Under the pieces are notes generated by a model. That model had not been told where the DNA came from, made no database searches, and saw only the letters and a list, made by a program, of their open reading frames with translations. A stretch of DNA of 64,000 nucleotides, from the NCBI GenBank assembly GCA_033763395.1, contig JANRKQ010000111.1, positions 1 through 64,000 on the forward strand, given 5' to 3'. Each line of letters starts with the position of its first letter. Position 1 is the stretch's first letter. This DNA is from Xiheimicrobium sp033763395. Its GTDB lineage: Bacteria; Myxococcota; Myxococcia; Myxococcales; Myxococcaceae. The translations under genes were made by a program, and so were the position numbers. Below, one piece after another: positions 43,760 to 53,243 of this stretch.

Positions 43760-45070
43760 TTGGCGCGGAAGAACTTCGTTCTCGACACCAACGTGCTGCT
43801 GCACGACCCGAGGTCGATCTACAGCTTCGGTGACAACACGGTCATCATCCCGATCTACGTGATCGAGGAGCTCGATCAGTTCAAGAAGGACATGAGCGAG
43901 CTCGGCCGAAACGCCCGGCAGATCGCCCGGTACCTCGACGCCCACCGGGTCGAGGGCACGCTGGCCGAGGGCGTGCCGCTGCCCAACGGCGGCTTCTTGC
44001 GGGTGAGCTTCGTCGAGCGCGATCTGCCCAAGTCGATGGCCGACGGCGGCCTGATGGACAACCGCATTCTCGCGGTGGCCATCGAGACCCGGCAGCGGGA
44101 CCCGCAGTCGCAGACCGTGTTCATCACCAAGGACACGAACCTGCGCATCCGCGCCGACGCGCTGGGCCTGCTCGCCGAGGACTACGAGCCGGAGCGCGTC
44201 GAGATCAGCGAGCTCTACTCGGGCGTCTCCGAGCACACCGTGTCGGCCGAGCTCATCAACCAGCTCTACAAGCCCGGCGGCGAGGTGACGGTCGACGCAA
44301 AGCTGTCGCCCAACGAGTTCGTGCTGCTGAAAGACGCCGCGAACGGGTCGCACACCGCGATGGGCCGCTTCGACGGCCGCCGCATCGTGCCGCTCAACCG
44401 CCAGGTGAAGGATGGCTCGTGGGGCATTCGCCCGCGCAACATGGAGCAGGGCTTCCTCCTCGACCTGCTCCTCAACGACGAGATCAAGCTCGTCACGATC
44501 GTCGGCAAGGCCGGCACCGGCAAGACGCTGCTGGCGATCGCCGCGGGCCTGCAGAAGGTGACGGAAGACGCCGCGTACCAGAAGCTGCTCGTCAGCCGCC
44601 CCATCTTCCCGCTGGGCAAAGACATCGGCTACCTGCCGGGTGACGTCGAGCAGAAGCTCAACCCGTGGATGCAGCCCATCTTCGACAACGTCGAGTACCT
44701 GCTCAACCTCTCGCGCTCCGACAAGAAGGCCGGCCGCGGGTACCACGAGCTGATGGACCTCGGCATCGTCGAGATCGAGCCGCTCACCTACATTCGTGGC
44801 CGCTCGATCCCCAACCAGTACATCATCGTCGACGAGGCCCAGAACCTCACGCCCCACGAGGTCAAGACGATCATCACGCGCGTGGGCGACGGGACGAAGA
44901 TCGTGCTGACCGGCGACCCCTTCCAGATCGACAACCCGTACGTCGACTCGACGAACAACGGCCTGGTGCACGTCGTCAACCGCTTCCGCGGTGAGAAGAT
45001 CGCCGGCCACATCACCATGAACAAGGGTGAGCGGAGCCAGCTCGCCGAGATCGCCACCAACCTCTTGTGA
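43760..45070 (+). CDS. phoH: PIN-PhoH ATPase/RNase (PhoH2/YlaK type)
   Basis: A 436-aa protein. The N-terminal PIN nuclease domain (~1-140) opens with FVLDTNVLLHDP (metal Asp9). The C-terminal PhoH ATPase has Walker A GKAGTGKT at about 248-255 and Walker B IIVDEAQN with Asp358. PhoH2 proteins are ATP-dependent RNA-unwinding nucleases. Start TTG at 43760 after GAGGGGG; no better start is in frame. The stop overlaps the next gene's GTG by 4 bases. Confidence 0.88.
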   Translation: MARKNFVLDTNVLLHDPRSIYSFGDNTVIIPIYVIEELDQFKKDMSELGRNARQIARYLDAHRVEGTLAEGVPLPNGGFLRVSFVERDLPKSMADGGLMDNRILAVAIETRQRDPQSQTVFITKDTNLRIRADALGLLAEDYEPERVEISELYSGVSEHTVSAELINQLYKPGGEVTVDAKLSPNEFVLLKDAANGSHTAMGRFDGRRIVPLNRQVKDGSWGIRPRNMEQGFLLDLLLNDEIKLVTIVGKAGTGKTLLAIAAGLQKVTEDAAYQKLLVSRPIFPLGKDIGYLPGDVEQKLNPWMQPIFDNVEYLLNLSRSDKKAGRGYHELMDLGIVEIEPLTYIRGRSIPNQYIIVDEAQNLTPHEVKTIITRVGDGTKIVLTGDPFQIDNPYVDSTNNGLVHVVNRFRGEKIAGHITMNKGERSQLAEIATNLL

Positions 45071-45348
45071 GCTCGTCTCCGACCGGCCAGCCGCCGCTCA
45101 TCGAGTACCCCACCGCCTACGCCTTCAAGGTGATGGGCAAGCCCGAGGACGACTTCGAGGGCTTCGTGCGCGCGCTCTTCTCCCGCGTGCTGGGCGTCGA
45201 GGTGCCGGCCGAGGCGATCGAGCGGCAGCCGTCGAGCAAGGGCACCTACGTGTCGCTCACGGTGACCGTCACGCTCCACTCCGAGGAGCACCGCCGCACC
45301 GTCTACGCGCAGCTCCACCAGGAGAAGCGCATCGTCTACTACCTGTGA
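45067..45348 (+). CDS. DUF493 (YbeD-like) protein
   Basis: A 93-aa small alpha/beta protein of the YbeD/DUF493 family: IEYPTAYAFKVMGK, then EDDFEGFVRALF, and the typical end EKRIVYYL. A regulatory ACT-like fold is known for the family; its role is unclear. GTG start at 45067 overlaps the phoH stop. Confidence 0.75.
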   Translation: MSSSPTGQPPLIEYPTAYAFKVMGKPEDDFEGFVRALFSRVLGVEVPAEAIERQPSSKGTYVSLTVTVTLHSEEHRRTVYAQLHQEKRIVYYL

Positions 45349-45401
45349 TCCGTCGCCCACATGACACGCGACGGGGATGTGTGTAAGGGCACTCCCGCTC
45401 C

Positions 45402-46154
45402 ATGGCCGATCCGTTCCCGCTGTACCTTCCCGCTGAAGCGCGACGCCTCTTCCAGAGCGAGTCGTTGCTCCGCCGCTTCGCGCAGGCAGCCCACTTCACC
45501 GGGAACTCCCGGCTCCTCGAGCTGCACGCGAGCCTCGGCGGGCTGGCGCTCTGCCGGGCGCTGAACTGCACGATGACGATCGTCGAGCCGGATCTGAAGG
45601 TGAGCGAGACGCTCAAGGAGCGCGCGCGGCTGGCGGGCATCGGCGACAAGGTGACGTGGCTCAACCAGCCGGTGTCGTCGGTGTCGTTCGCCGACGGCTC
45701 GTTCGACGGCATCTTCTCGTTCGGCCGCATCATCGGGCCTCCCGGAGCGCTGGCGCGCCGGTTCCGCCCCTGGCTCGACGAGAAGGGCCGCCTCGCGCTC
45801 ACGTGGATCATGGCGGTGGGGCGCGCTCCGGCCACCGTCGCACTGGAGAGCTGGGAAGATCGGCTCGGCCAGCCCATCATCTCACCGCGCGACACGTTGC
45901 TGACGGTCGAGCCCGAGGGCTTCGAGCCGGAGCTGGTCGAGTCGCTGGGAGACCCCGAGCTCGACGAGTTCTACAAGGACGTCGAGGCGGCGCTGCTGCG
46001 GCACCCGCAGGACTCGGAGGGCGTCAAGGCCGTGAGGGCCGAGATCGCCGTCCACCGGGCGCAGCAGGGCCGCGCAGGAGCCACGTACGGCGTCATCGTC
46101 GCCCGTCGCAAAGAGCCCGGTGAGAAGCCGCCGCTCTCGCGCGACGGCGGGTGA
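45402..46154 (+). CDS. Class I SAM-dependent methyltransferase-like protein
   Basis: A 250-aa protein. Rossmann motif I reads LLELHASLGGLALCRAL, with an acidic VEPD at strand beta2 and ADGSFDGIFSFG at motif III. The motif I glycines are less regular than usual (LHASLGG), so SAM use is probable, not certain. Substrate unknown; the ubiE/type-11 methyltransferase family is the closest look. No close operon partner; xerD follows 62 bases later. Confidence 0.7.
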   Translation: MADPFPLYLPAEARRLFQSESLLRRFAQAAHFTGNSRLLELHASLGGLALCRALNCTMTIVEPDLKVSETLKERARLAGIGDKVTWLNQPVSSVSFADGSFDGIFSFGRIIGPPGALARRFRPWLDEKGRLALTWIMAVGRAPATVALESWEDRLGQPIISPRDTLLTVEPEGFEPELVESLGDPELDEFYKDVEAALLRHPQDSEGVKAVRAEIAVHRAQQGRAGATYGVIVARRKEPGEKPPLSRDGG

Positions 46155-46216
46155 GCTGAGGGCATCGACCGGGCCAGAGTTTCGAGACTGGGGGCAGGGC
46201 ACGTAGACTGCCGCTC

Positions 46217-47119
46217 GTGTCCGACGCGCTGCTCGATGTGTACATCACCTACCTGCGGGCTGAGCGGAACGTCGCGCCGAAGACCGTCGACGCGTACGCC
46301 CGTGACGTGCGCGACTGGCTCGAGGATCTGTCCCGCCGGAAGGTGGCGGTGGCGTCGGCGAGCCGCGACGACGTGCTCGAGCACCTGGCGTGGCTGCGGC
46401 GAAAGGGGCTCTCTCCCCGGAGCACCGCGCGGCACCTGGCGGCCTTGCGGGGGTTCCACCGGTTCCTCGAGGACGAGAAGCTCGTCCCCGGGAACCCGAC
46501 AGACGATCTCGACACCCCTCGCCACGCCCGCACGCTGCCGATCTTCCTCACGCTCGACGAGGTCGAGGCGCTGCTGCAGGCGCCGAACGTCAACTCGCCG
46601 GCGGGCCTGCGCGACCGGGCGATGATCGAGGTGCTGTACGCGACGGGCCTGCGCGTGAGCGAGCTGGTGAAGCTGCAGCTCAACGACGTCAACCTCGTCG
46701 ACGGCTACGTGATGGTGATGGGCAAGGGCCGCAAGGAGCGCGTGGTGCCGCTGGGCAAGCACGCGATCGAGTTCGTGGCCGCGTACCTGGGCTCTGCGCG
46801 AGCGCTGATCCTCAAGGGCCGCGAGAGCCGCGCGCTCTTCGTCACGCCGCGGGGCGCTGGCTTCTCCCGCATGGGCTTCTGGAAGCTGCTGCGCCGGCAC
46901 GCGCTGACGGCGGGCATCACGAAGGCGTTGTCTCCGCACAAGCTGCGCCACTCGTTCGCGACCCACCTCGTGGAGCGCGGCGCCGATCTGCGCGCGGTGC
47001 AGGCGATGCTCGGCCACGCTGATCTCGCGACGACGCAGATCTACACGCACGTGGACACGCAGCGGCTGCGCACGACGTACGATCGCCACCACCCGCGCTC
47101 GCGGAGGAAGGCCTCGTGA
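46217..47119 (+). CDS. xerD: Tyrosine site-specific recombinase XerD
   Basis: A 300-aa protein. The N-terminal SAM-like core-binding domain spans ~1-90. Catalytic residues: Arg146 (TGLRVSE), a Lys near 174 (GKGRKER), His241/Arg244 (HKLRHSF), His267 (GHADL) and nucleophile Tyr276 (IYTHVD). XerCD resolve chromosome dimers at dif. Length and housekeeping neighbours argue for the chromosomal enzyme, not a mobile integrase. Whether XerC or XerD is not settled by sequence. GTG start; crcB overlaps the stop. Confidence 0.85.
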   Translation: MSDALLDVYITYLRAERNVAPKTVDAYARDVRDWLEDLSRRKVAVASASRDDVLEHLAWLRRKGLSPRSTARHLAALRGFHRFLEDEKLVPGNPTDDLDTPRHARTLPIFLTLDEVEALLQAPNVNSPAGLRDRAMIEVLYATGLRVSELVKLQLNDVNLVDGYVMVMGKGRKERVVPLGKHAIEFVAAYLGSARALILKGRESRALFVTPRGAGFSRMGFWKLLRRHALTAGITKALSPHKLRHSFATHLVERGADLRAVQAMLGHADLATTQIYTHVDTQRLRTTYDRHHPRSRRKAS

Positions 47120-47478
47120 ACGGCTTCCTCCTCGTGGGGCTGGGCGGGGCGCTCGGCTCGATGGCGCGCTACGGGGCAGGCCTGGTGTCGACCCGGTGGG
47201 TGGGCCCGGCGTTCCCCGCCGGCACGCTGGCCGTCAACCTCGTGGGCTCGTTCCTCATGGTGGCGGTGGTGACGGTGGCCGGCCGCTCGGGGCTCTCGGA
47301 CGACGCGCGGCTGTTCCTCACCACCGGCGTGATGGGCGGGCTCACGACGTACTCGGCCTTCAACGCCGAGACCCTGGGCATGCTGCACGAGCGCCCGCTC
47401 GTCGCGGTCGGCTACATCGCGCTGACGGTCGTTGGCTGTCTGGTCGCAGGGCTCGTCGGCCGCGCCGTCGCGAGTTGA
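47116..47478 (+). CDS. crcB: Fluoride exporter CrcB/Fluc
   Basis: A 120-aa protein with four membrane helices. Family marks: GGALGSMARYG, the NLVGSF segment with the polar-track Asn, and GGLTTYSAF. Functions as a dual-topology fluoride channel in the inner membrane. GTG start overlaps the xerD stop by 4 bases, leaving no room for a fluoride riboswitch directly upstream. Confidence 0.9.
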   Translation: MNGFLLVGLGGALGSMARYGAGLVSTRWVGPAFPAGTLAVNLVGSFLMVAVVTVAGRSGLSDDARLFLTTGVMGGLTTYSAFNAETLGMLHERPLVAVGYIALTVVGCLVAGLVGRAVAS

Positions 47479-47822
47479 GGGCGACGAAGATGGAGAACCA
47501 ACCCCCCGAAGGTTCCGCGACAGCCGCACAGCCCGAGGTGCGCGGGCACGGCAGCAACTGTTCAAGGTCAGCACGTTCGTACAGCGGCAGCTTCGAGGAG
47601 GCCAACTTCACCGAGAGGTTCAACGCGGTGGCCGAGCGGCGCTCGCGTGACCACGACGACGGGAACCTCTTCCCCGGCCCCCCTTCCACCTGAACCACAC
47701 GTGGACCCTCGAAGCGGGGCTCAAAACCTGAAGTCTCCTCGGCCTTCAACGCCGAGACGCTGAAGCCTCGGCGTCAGCAGGCGTGGACTTCACGCGTCAA
47801 GTTCGGCACACAGGCGGTCGCG
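47479..47822. other. 344-base gap with possible gene debris
   Basis: No convincing intact gene. A 67-codon frame (47490-47693) and a run NHTWTLEAGLKT then stop near 47690-47729 in another frame look like pieces of a decayed coding sequence. At 47738-47758 there is an exact 21-base copy of crcB bases 47352-47372, encoding SAFNAET in the same frame. The downstream part precedes trpS and shows no T-box or clear promoter. Confidence 0.4.
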
Positions 47823-48854
47823 ATGGCCTTGAGAATCTTGAGCGGTGTTCAGTCGTCCGGTCGGCTTCACCTCGGCAACTACTACGGGGCGATCCGCGAG
47901 TTCGTGCGCCTGCAGCACGAGGGCGAGGCGCTGTACTTCATCGCGAACTACCACGCGCTCACGAGCGTTCGGGATCCCGCGCTGGCGCGCCAGCTCACCT
48001 TCGAGACGGCCGTCGCCTTCCTTGCGCTCGGGCTCGAGCCCACGAAGGCCACGCTGTTCCGGCAGAGCGACATTCCCGAGGTGACCGAGCTGTATTGGGT
48101 GCTCGGCTCGGTGGTTCCGATGTCGAACCTCGAGAAGGCCCACAGCTACCGCGACAAGATCGAGAACAAGGGCATCGCGAGCCCCGAGTTCGGGCTCTTC
48201 GCGTACCCGGTGCTGATGGCGGCCGACATCCTCCTTTACGACTCCGACGTGGTGCCGGTGGGGAAGGACCAGAAGCAGCACCTCGAGTTCACCCGCGACT
48301 GGGCCACCAAGTTCAACGTCGAGTACGTCAAGGGGTACGATCCACAGGACCCGACCGGCGAGAAGTCGAAGAAGCCAGGGGTGTTCAAGCTGCCGGTCGA
48401 GCGGACGCGTGACGAGACGGCGGTCGTGCCAGGGCGTGACGGGCAGAAGATGTCGAAGAGCTACGGCAACACGATCGACCTGTTCGCGCCGGACAAAGAG
48501 GTCGAGAAGCAGATCAAGTCGGTGAAGACCGACTCGACGCCGCCGGAGCAGCCGAAGCCCGTCGAGAACCAGCCGCTGTACCAGCTCCTCAAGGTGGTGC
48601 TGCCACCTGACGCTTTTGCTGCGGCCGATGCCGCGTGGAGGACCGGGGGGGACCCGAAGACGAACGGGTACGGGTACTTCAAGGGCCTGCTCCTTGAGGG
48701 CTACCAGCAGGAGTTCGGCGCAGCCCGAAAGCGGTACCAGGAGCTCGTCAACGACCCCGCCGAGGTGGAGCGGATTCTCAAGGCCGGGGCCGAGCGCGCG
48801 AGAGGCTATGCGGCACCCGTCATCAAGCGGGTTCGGGAGGCGGTCGGGCTGTAA
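47823..48854 (+). CDS. trpS: Tryptophanyl-tRNA synthetase
   Basis: A 343-aa class Ic aminoacyl-tRNA synthetase that charges tRNA-Trp. The HIGH-equivalent is in SSGRLHLGNYYG (~residues 11-22) and KMSKS is at 209-213. The middle VPVGKDQKQHLEF and the C-terminal helices are typical. Start ATG at 47823. No leader peptide or attenuator was noticed. Confidence 0.95.
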   Translation: MALRILSGVQSSGRLHLGNYYGAIREFVRLQHEGEALYFIANYHALTSVRDPALARQLTFETAVAFLALGLEPTKATLFRQSDIPEVTELYWVLGSVVPMSNLEKAHSYRDKIENKGIASPEFGLFAYPVLMAADILLYDSDVVPVGKDQKQHLEFTRDWATKFNVEYVKGYDPQDPTGEKSKKPGVFKLPVERTRDETAVVPGRDGQKMSKSYGNTIDLFAPDKEVEKQIKSVKTDSTPPEQPKPVENQPLYQLLKVVLPPDAFAAADAAWRTGGDPKTNGYGYFKGLLLEGYQQEFGAARKRYQELVNDPAEVERILKAGAERARGYAAPVIKRVREAVGL

Positions 48855-48875
48855 ACTCGTTCCACGGGGGTGGTG

Positions 48876-51344
48876 ATGCGACGGTTTGCCTTGGTCGTGT
48901 GGCTTGTGGCGTCGTCTTGTCTCGACACGGGGCTGCCTGCTCAGACGACGCTCGGGCCAGGCACTGTCCGCGCGACGGTGCTGGTTGCCTCGCCAGGGCG
49001 CGCCGAGCTCGCTCCCGCGGCGGGTGCACGGGTTCAGCTGCTCGATTCGTCGCTCGAAGCACTCGCCGACTCGGAAGGGCAGGTCGTGCTCAGCGGAATC
49101 GAAGCGACCCAGGGCACGCTGCTCTTCTCATTTGATGGCGACCGCGATGGCGCGCCTGATCGGAGCCGCGTTCTCGACCTCGCGACGATTCGAGTCGGCC
49201 GCGGGCGGGGCGACGTCACCCTCGGGAACGTCACGCTCTCGAGGAATGGGACGATCGTCGGAAAAGTGCTCCTCGGCGATCGCGCGACACTGCCAGCGGG
49301 CCACGCCGGTACCGACGTCGTGCTGCAGGGGCTGCCTTCCGCTGCGCGAACGGGTGATGACGGGAGCTTCCTGCTGCAGGGGGTGCCCGAAGGCAGCCTG
49401 GTGCTGACGGCGTCTCGCGCAGGCTACGTGAGCGACGCGACGGCGCTGACCGTTGGCGCCGCGGAAGAGAAGCGAATTCCTCCGGTGGTACTCCAGGCCA
49501 CCACGGGGCTCGAGCCCGTCGGCCGGCTGACGGGCACCGTCGTGTCCTCCGAGCGCATTCCCCTCGTCGCCGTCGAGGTGACGCTGTCGGGGGCCGCAGC
49601 CCGCATGGGCCTCACCGATGTGAACGGACGGTTCACCTTCGAGGCCATCCCGTCAGGGGTGTACTCCCTCGTGCTGAGCCGTTCTGGCTACGTGGTGCGG
49701 TCCGTGACGGGCCTCACTGTTGCGACGTCGAGCGTGGAAGTCGGGCCATACGTCCTCGAGGCTCTGATGCCCGACGCCGGCGCAGGAGGCGGCGCGGCTG
49801 GAGGGATCGCCGGCGGAACGGCAGGCGGTTCTGCTGGTGGAGTTGCAGGCGGTGCGGCCGGGGGAGCTGCTGGTGGGAGTTCAGGCGGCGCGGCTGGCGG
49901 AGCCTCGGGTGGAACGGGCGGCGGTACGGGCGGTGGTTCCGCCGATACCGTCCCGCCCGTCGTGACCCTGATGGCCTCGGCCAACACCGTCCTCTCGAAT
50001 GGGAACGTCACGCTGACGGCCTTCGCGACCGACAACACGGCGGTCACCGAGGTGGAGCTCTACGAGGGCTTGAGCCGCGTCGATTCGACGACGACTCCGA
50101 GCATGCCGGGGAGATTCTCGTTCGTTCGCAGCTTCACGAGCGCGAACAACGGGCCAAAACAGTTCGTGGTTCGCGCTTTCGACGCCGCGCGGAACCAGGC
50201 CACGTCCAACACCGTCACGGTCAACGTGGCCATCGTCGCGGCGACCAGCCCGCGAGGGTTCGGCTGGTCCGACGGCTGTCGGTACGTCGTGCTCAACGAT
50301 GGGCGGGTGCTGGCGACCTCGCGCGGCTTCGGAGCGCCTGGCGCGTGCGCGGGGCTGTCGAGCCCTGGCTTCCTCGGAGTGAATGGGCTGACCGGTGTGG
50401 TCCGAGCGTCGACCCACAGCCTGGGCGTGCTGGCGTCGCTCTTCGTTCGCAACGACGGGTCGCTCGCCTGCATCAGCGCTGGCACCTTGTGTGGACCCGC
50501 GACGTTGAGTCCTCCGAACGTCACCCTCGTTCCCGGCGTGTCCGACGCGGTCTGGGCCGCGAGCGGTCCCACCGCGACCTGCCTCGTTCGGTCCGACTCG
50601 ACCGCCGCCTGCTGGAGCGGCGACTACCTCGGCTCCAGCGGCGGCCCGACGAATCTTCCCCGCACCGTCACCTGGGCCGACGGAGGGGTCATCACCGGCG
50701 CGACGCGCGTGCACAGCTGCAGCAACTTCACCGTCCTGCAGCTCGCCAACGGGCAGCTGGTGTCCTTCGGTCGGAATGACTCCGTGACGCCCATTGGGGT
50801 CGGATTCGTAGTGCCCTTCTTTGGCACGCCCCCATCATCGGTCGTCGACACCCTCGGTCAGCCGGTGCGCAACGTCGTCGACTTCGCCTGCGGTCGGGAG
50901 CACGCGATCATCTCGACTGCAGACGCCGGACTGCTCGGGTTTGGTCGAACGCTCACTGCGTTCGCCGGGAATGCACCCTTCGGAAACCCGGGCCTCGCCC
51001 TCGAGTCGCGGTTCGACTCGGCGGTTCCAGCGGCCGTGGGGCTCTCTCAGGTCGTCGACGTGGAGTGCGGGCAGAGCCACACGGTGGGGCTCGACACGAG
51101 CGGGCAGGTCTGGGTGTGGGGCCGCAACCAATCGGGCCAGCTCGGAAATGGCACCACCACCACCAGCGCGGTGCCCATTCAACTGACGGGGCTCCCACCG
51201 ATCACGGCCGTGGCCGCGGGAGAAGCCTCGACCCTGGCGTTGGCGGCCGACGGGAGGGTGTTCGCCTGGGGCCTCTCGAGCGAGATCGGCATTCCAGACG
51301 CGGGGATGACCGTGCTGACTCCACGCACCGTCGACCTTCCCTGA
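48876..51344 (+). CDS. Surface lipoprotein with CarboxypepD-like and RCC1-like repeats
   Basis: An 822-aa protein with a lipoprotein signal ending VASSC. Residues ~30-300 hold two to three carboxypeptidase-regulatory-like beta units (GSFLLQGVPEGSLVL; GRFTFEAIPSGVYSLVLSRSGY). A Gly/Ala linker (~303-355) follows, then an Ig-like domain (~360-450). The C-terminal part has RCC1/BNR-type repeats (WVWGRNQSGQLGNGT, HTVGLDTSGQ). This is a modular adhesion or binding protein of the outer surface. ATG 48876 has GGGGGTGG upstream; GTGs at 48870 and 48873 are alternatives. Confidence 0.75.
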   Translation: MRRFALVVWLVASSCLDTGLPAQTTLGPGTVRATVLVASPGRAELAPAAGARVQLLDSSLEALADSEGQVVLSGIEATQGTLLFSFDGDRDGAPDRSRVLDLATIRVGRGRGDVTLGNVTLSRNGTIVGKVLLGDRATLPAGHAGTDVVLQGLPSAARTGDDGSFLLQGVPEGSLVLTASRAGYVSDATALTVGAAEEKRIPPVVLQATTGLEPVGRLTGTVVSSERIPLVAVEVTLSGAAARMGLTDVNGRFTFEAIPSGVYSLVLSRSGYVVRSVTGLTVATSSVEVGPYVLEALMPDAGAGGGAAGGIAGGTAGGSAGGVAGGAAGGAAGGSSGGAAGGASGGTGGGTGGGSADTVPPVVTLMASANTVLSNGNVTLTAFATDNTAVTEVELYEGLSRVDSTTTPSMPGRFSFVRSFTSANNGPKQFVVRAFDAARNQATSNTVTVNVAIVAATSPRGFGWSDGCRYVVLNDGRVLATSRGFGAPGACAGLSSPGFLGVNGLTGVVRASTHSLGVLASLFVRNDGSLACISAGTLCGPATLSPPNVTLVPGVSDAVWAASGPTATCLVRSDSTAACWSGDYLGSSGGPTNLPRTVTWADGGVITGATRVHSCSNFTVLQLANGQLVSFGRNDSVTPIGVGFVVPFFGTPPSSVVDTLGQPVRNVVDFACGREHAIISTADAGLLGFGRTLTAFAGNAPFGNPGLALESRFDSAVPAAVGLSQVVDVECGQSHTVGLDTSGQVWVWGRNQSGQLGNGTTTTSAVPIQLTGLPPITAVAAGEASTLALAADGRVFAWGLSSEIGIPDAGMTVLTPRTVDLP

Positions 51345-51426
51345 AAATCGTTGGTCGCCCAGTCGCCTTTCCCGGCCAGTGCGCTATACGCCTGCGAGGC
51401 CGATTTCCCGGCCTCTGGAGCGATTC

Positions 51427-52299
51427 TTGGCCGACGTGAAGGACGTGAGTCCTGCACCTGAGGACGGGCTGGGCGACGTGATGGCGCCGCGTGACGCCTT
51501 TCGCATCGCGCTGCCCAACTTCGAAGGCCCGCTCGACCTGCTGCTGCACCTCATCCGCGAGCACAAGGTCGACATCCTCGACATTCCCATTGCGCTCATC
51601 ACCGAGAAGTACCTCGGGCACCTCGAGCAGATGCGGCAGATCGACCTGGACATCGCCGGCGAGTTCCTGGTGATGGCGTCGACGTTGCTCCACCTCAAGT
51701 CCCGCATGCTGCTCCCTCGCGAGGAGCGCGCTGGCGGGCCCGACGCGGTCGAGGCTGGCGCCGACCCTCGAGATCCCCGGGCCGAGCTCGTGCGCCGGCT
51801 GCTCGAGTACCAGAAGTACAAACACGCCGCCGAGCAGCTCGCGCTCAACGACCTGCTCGATCGCGACGTCTTCCCGCGCCGCGTCCCCACCACCGAGATC
51901 CCCATCGACGCCGAAGAGGTCGGGTTGCAAGAGGTGAGCGTCTACAAGCTCATCGAGGCCCTCGATCGAGTGCTCGAGAAGCTCATTCCCCAGAAGCAGC
52001 ACGAGGTGGTGCGCGAGGTGATGTCGCTGTCGGCCGCCATGCGCCGCGTCGCCGAGCAGGTGCGCGCCGCGGGGAAGGGGGCCTCGGTCGGCTTCTTCTC
52101 GCTCTTCGAGGGCATGCGGCGCCGCTCCGAGGTCATCATCACGTTCCTGGCGATGCTCGAGATGTGCAAGCACCGCTTCCTGCGCGTGTTCCAGGCCGAG
52201 CCGGGCGGCGACATTCTGATCAGCGAGCAGGGTGACGCGCTGGCCTCCGAGGCCGCGCAGCACCTGGGTTCGGAGGAGATGGACCGTGAGTACCACTAA
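51427..52299 (+). CDS. scpA: Segregation and condensation protein ScpA
   Basis: A 290-aa kleisin: N-terminal FEGPLDLLLHLIREHKVDI, the STLLHLKSRMLLP helix, and a C-terminal winged-helix region. It bridges the SMC heads with ScpB for chromosome condensation. TTG at 51427 has GGAG 6 bases upstream. The stop lies 14 bases inside scpB. Confidence 0.92.
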   Translation: MADVKDVSPAPEDGLGDVMAPRDAFRIALPNFEGPLDLLLHLIREHKVDILDIPIALITEKYLGHLEQMRQIDLDIAGEFLVMASTLLHLKSRMLLPREERAGGPDAVEAGADPRDPRAELVRRLLEYQKYKHAAEQLALNDLLDRDVFPRRVPTTEIPIDAEEVGLQEVSVYKLIEALDRVLEKLIPQKQHEVVREVMSLSAAMRRVAEQVRAAGKGASVGFFSLFEGMRRRSEVIITFLAMLEMCKHRFLRVFQAEPGGDILISEQGDALASEAAQHLGSEEMDREYH

Positions 52300-53242
52300 G
52301 TCCGGCGGGCCCTCGCCGTTCTCTGAAGAAGAGGTCGCCGCCGCCACCGCCGGCCCGTCGACCGACCCCGAGCTCGACGATCTCGAGGCCGCCACCATCG
52401 ACGCGCCCGATCTCGAGACGCCCTTCGAGAAGGTCGTCGCGCGCGCCCGCAAGCTGTCGGAGCAGCAGGTCAAGAACGTCATCGAGAGCGTCCTCTTCGT
52501 CGCGCCCGAGCCCCAGTCGCTCGATCAGCTCTTCGACGCGACCGGCATCGACCGCGAGCGGCTCCAGAAGGGCCTCGAGGCGCTGCAGGGCGAGCGACGG
52601 GAGGGCCTCGCCGGCATCGTGCTGCACGAGGTCGCGGGCGGTTGGCAGTTGCGCACGGCTCCCGAGTCGGGCGACTTCGTCAAGCGGTTCCTCAAGGTGA
52701 AGCCGCAGCGCCTCACGCGCGCGGCCCTCGAGACGCTCGCCATCTGCGCCTATCGCCAGCCCGTCACCCGCCCGGAGATCGAAGACATTCGCGGCGTCGA
52801 CTCCGGCGCTGTGCTCAAGGCGCTGCTCGATCGGCGCCTCATCAAGATCGTCGGCAAGAAGGAAGAGGTGGGCCGCCCGATCCTCTACGGCACCACGCGC
52901 GAGTTCCTCGAGTTCTTCGCCTTGAAGGATCTCAACGCGCTGCCGACGCTGCGCGAGTTCCACGAGCTCACCGAGGAGCACCAGGAGATCGTCGAGAAGG
53001 AAGCGCCGCGTCCCACCGCCGCCGGCACCGTCGAGGCCCTGGCCGACCCCCAGTTCCAGCAGCGTCTCGCCGAGCAGGAGAAGGCCTCAGAGGCCGCGCT
53101 CGAGGCCCTCGAGCAGGCCATCGACACGGCGGACACCACCACGAAGGCCGTGTCGAAGGTGCTCGACCCGCCGAAGCCACCGGAACCTCCGCCGGGTGCG
53201 CCACCCGATGGCGCTCCACCCGCGCCGACGGCAGGGAGCTGA
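52286..53242 (+). CDS. scpB: Segregation and condensation protein ScpB
   Basis: A 318-aa protein with two winged-helix domains: VIESVLFVAPEPQSLDQL, then LETLAICAYRQPVTRPEIEDIRGV and LLDRRLIKIVG. An acidic N-terminal extension (~1-55) and a long Ala/Glu/Pro C-terminal tail make it longer than the usual ~190-200 aa. GTG at 52286 after GGAGGAG. Translationally coupled to scpA. Confidence 0.92.
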   Translation: MSTTKSGGPSPFSEEEVAAATAGPSTDPELDDLEAATIDAPDLETPFEKVVARARKLSEQQVKNVIESVLFVAPEPQSLDQLFDATGIDRERLQKGLEALQGERREGLAGIVLHEVAGGWQLRTAPESGDFVKRFLKVKPQRLTRAALETLAICAYRQPVTRPEIEDIRGVDSGAVLKALLDRRLIKIVGKKEEVGRPILYGTTREFLEFFALKDLNALPTLREFHELTEEHQEIVEKEAPRPTAAGTVEALADPQFQQRLAEQEKASEAALEALEQAIDTADTTTKAVSKVLDPPKPPEPPPGAPPDGAPPAPTAGS

Positions 53243-53243
53243 C

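Noticed and set aside
46217..47119. Integrase of a mobile element
   Set aside because: 300-aa XerC/D length and motifs, housekeeping neighbours, no attachment repeats or cargo.
47100..47130. Fluoride riboswitch before crcB
   Set aside because: crcB overlaps xerD by 4 bases and the upstream sequence is xerD coding; no pseudoknot pattern was seen.
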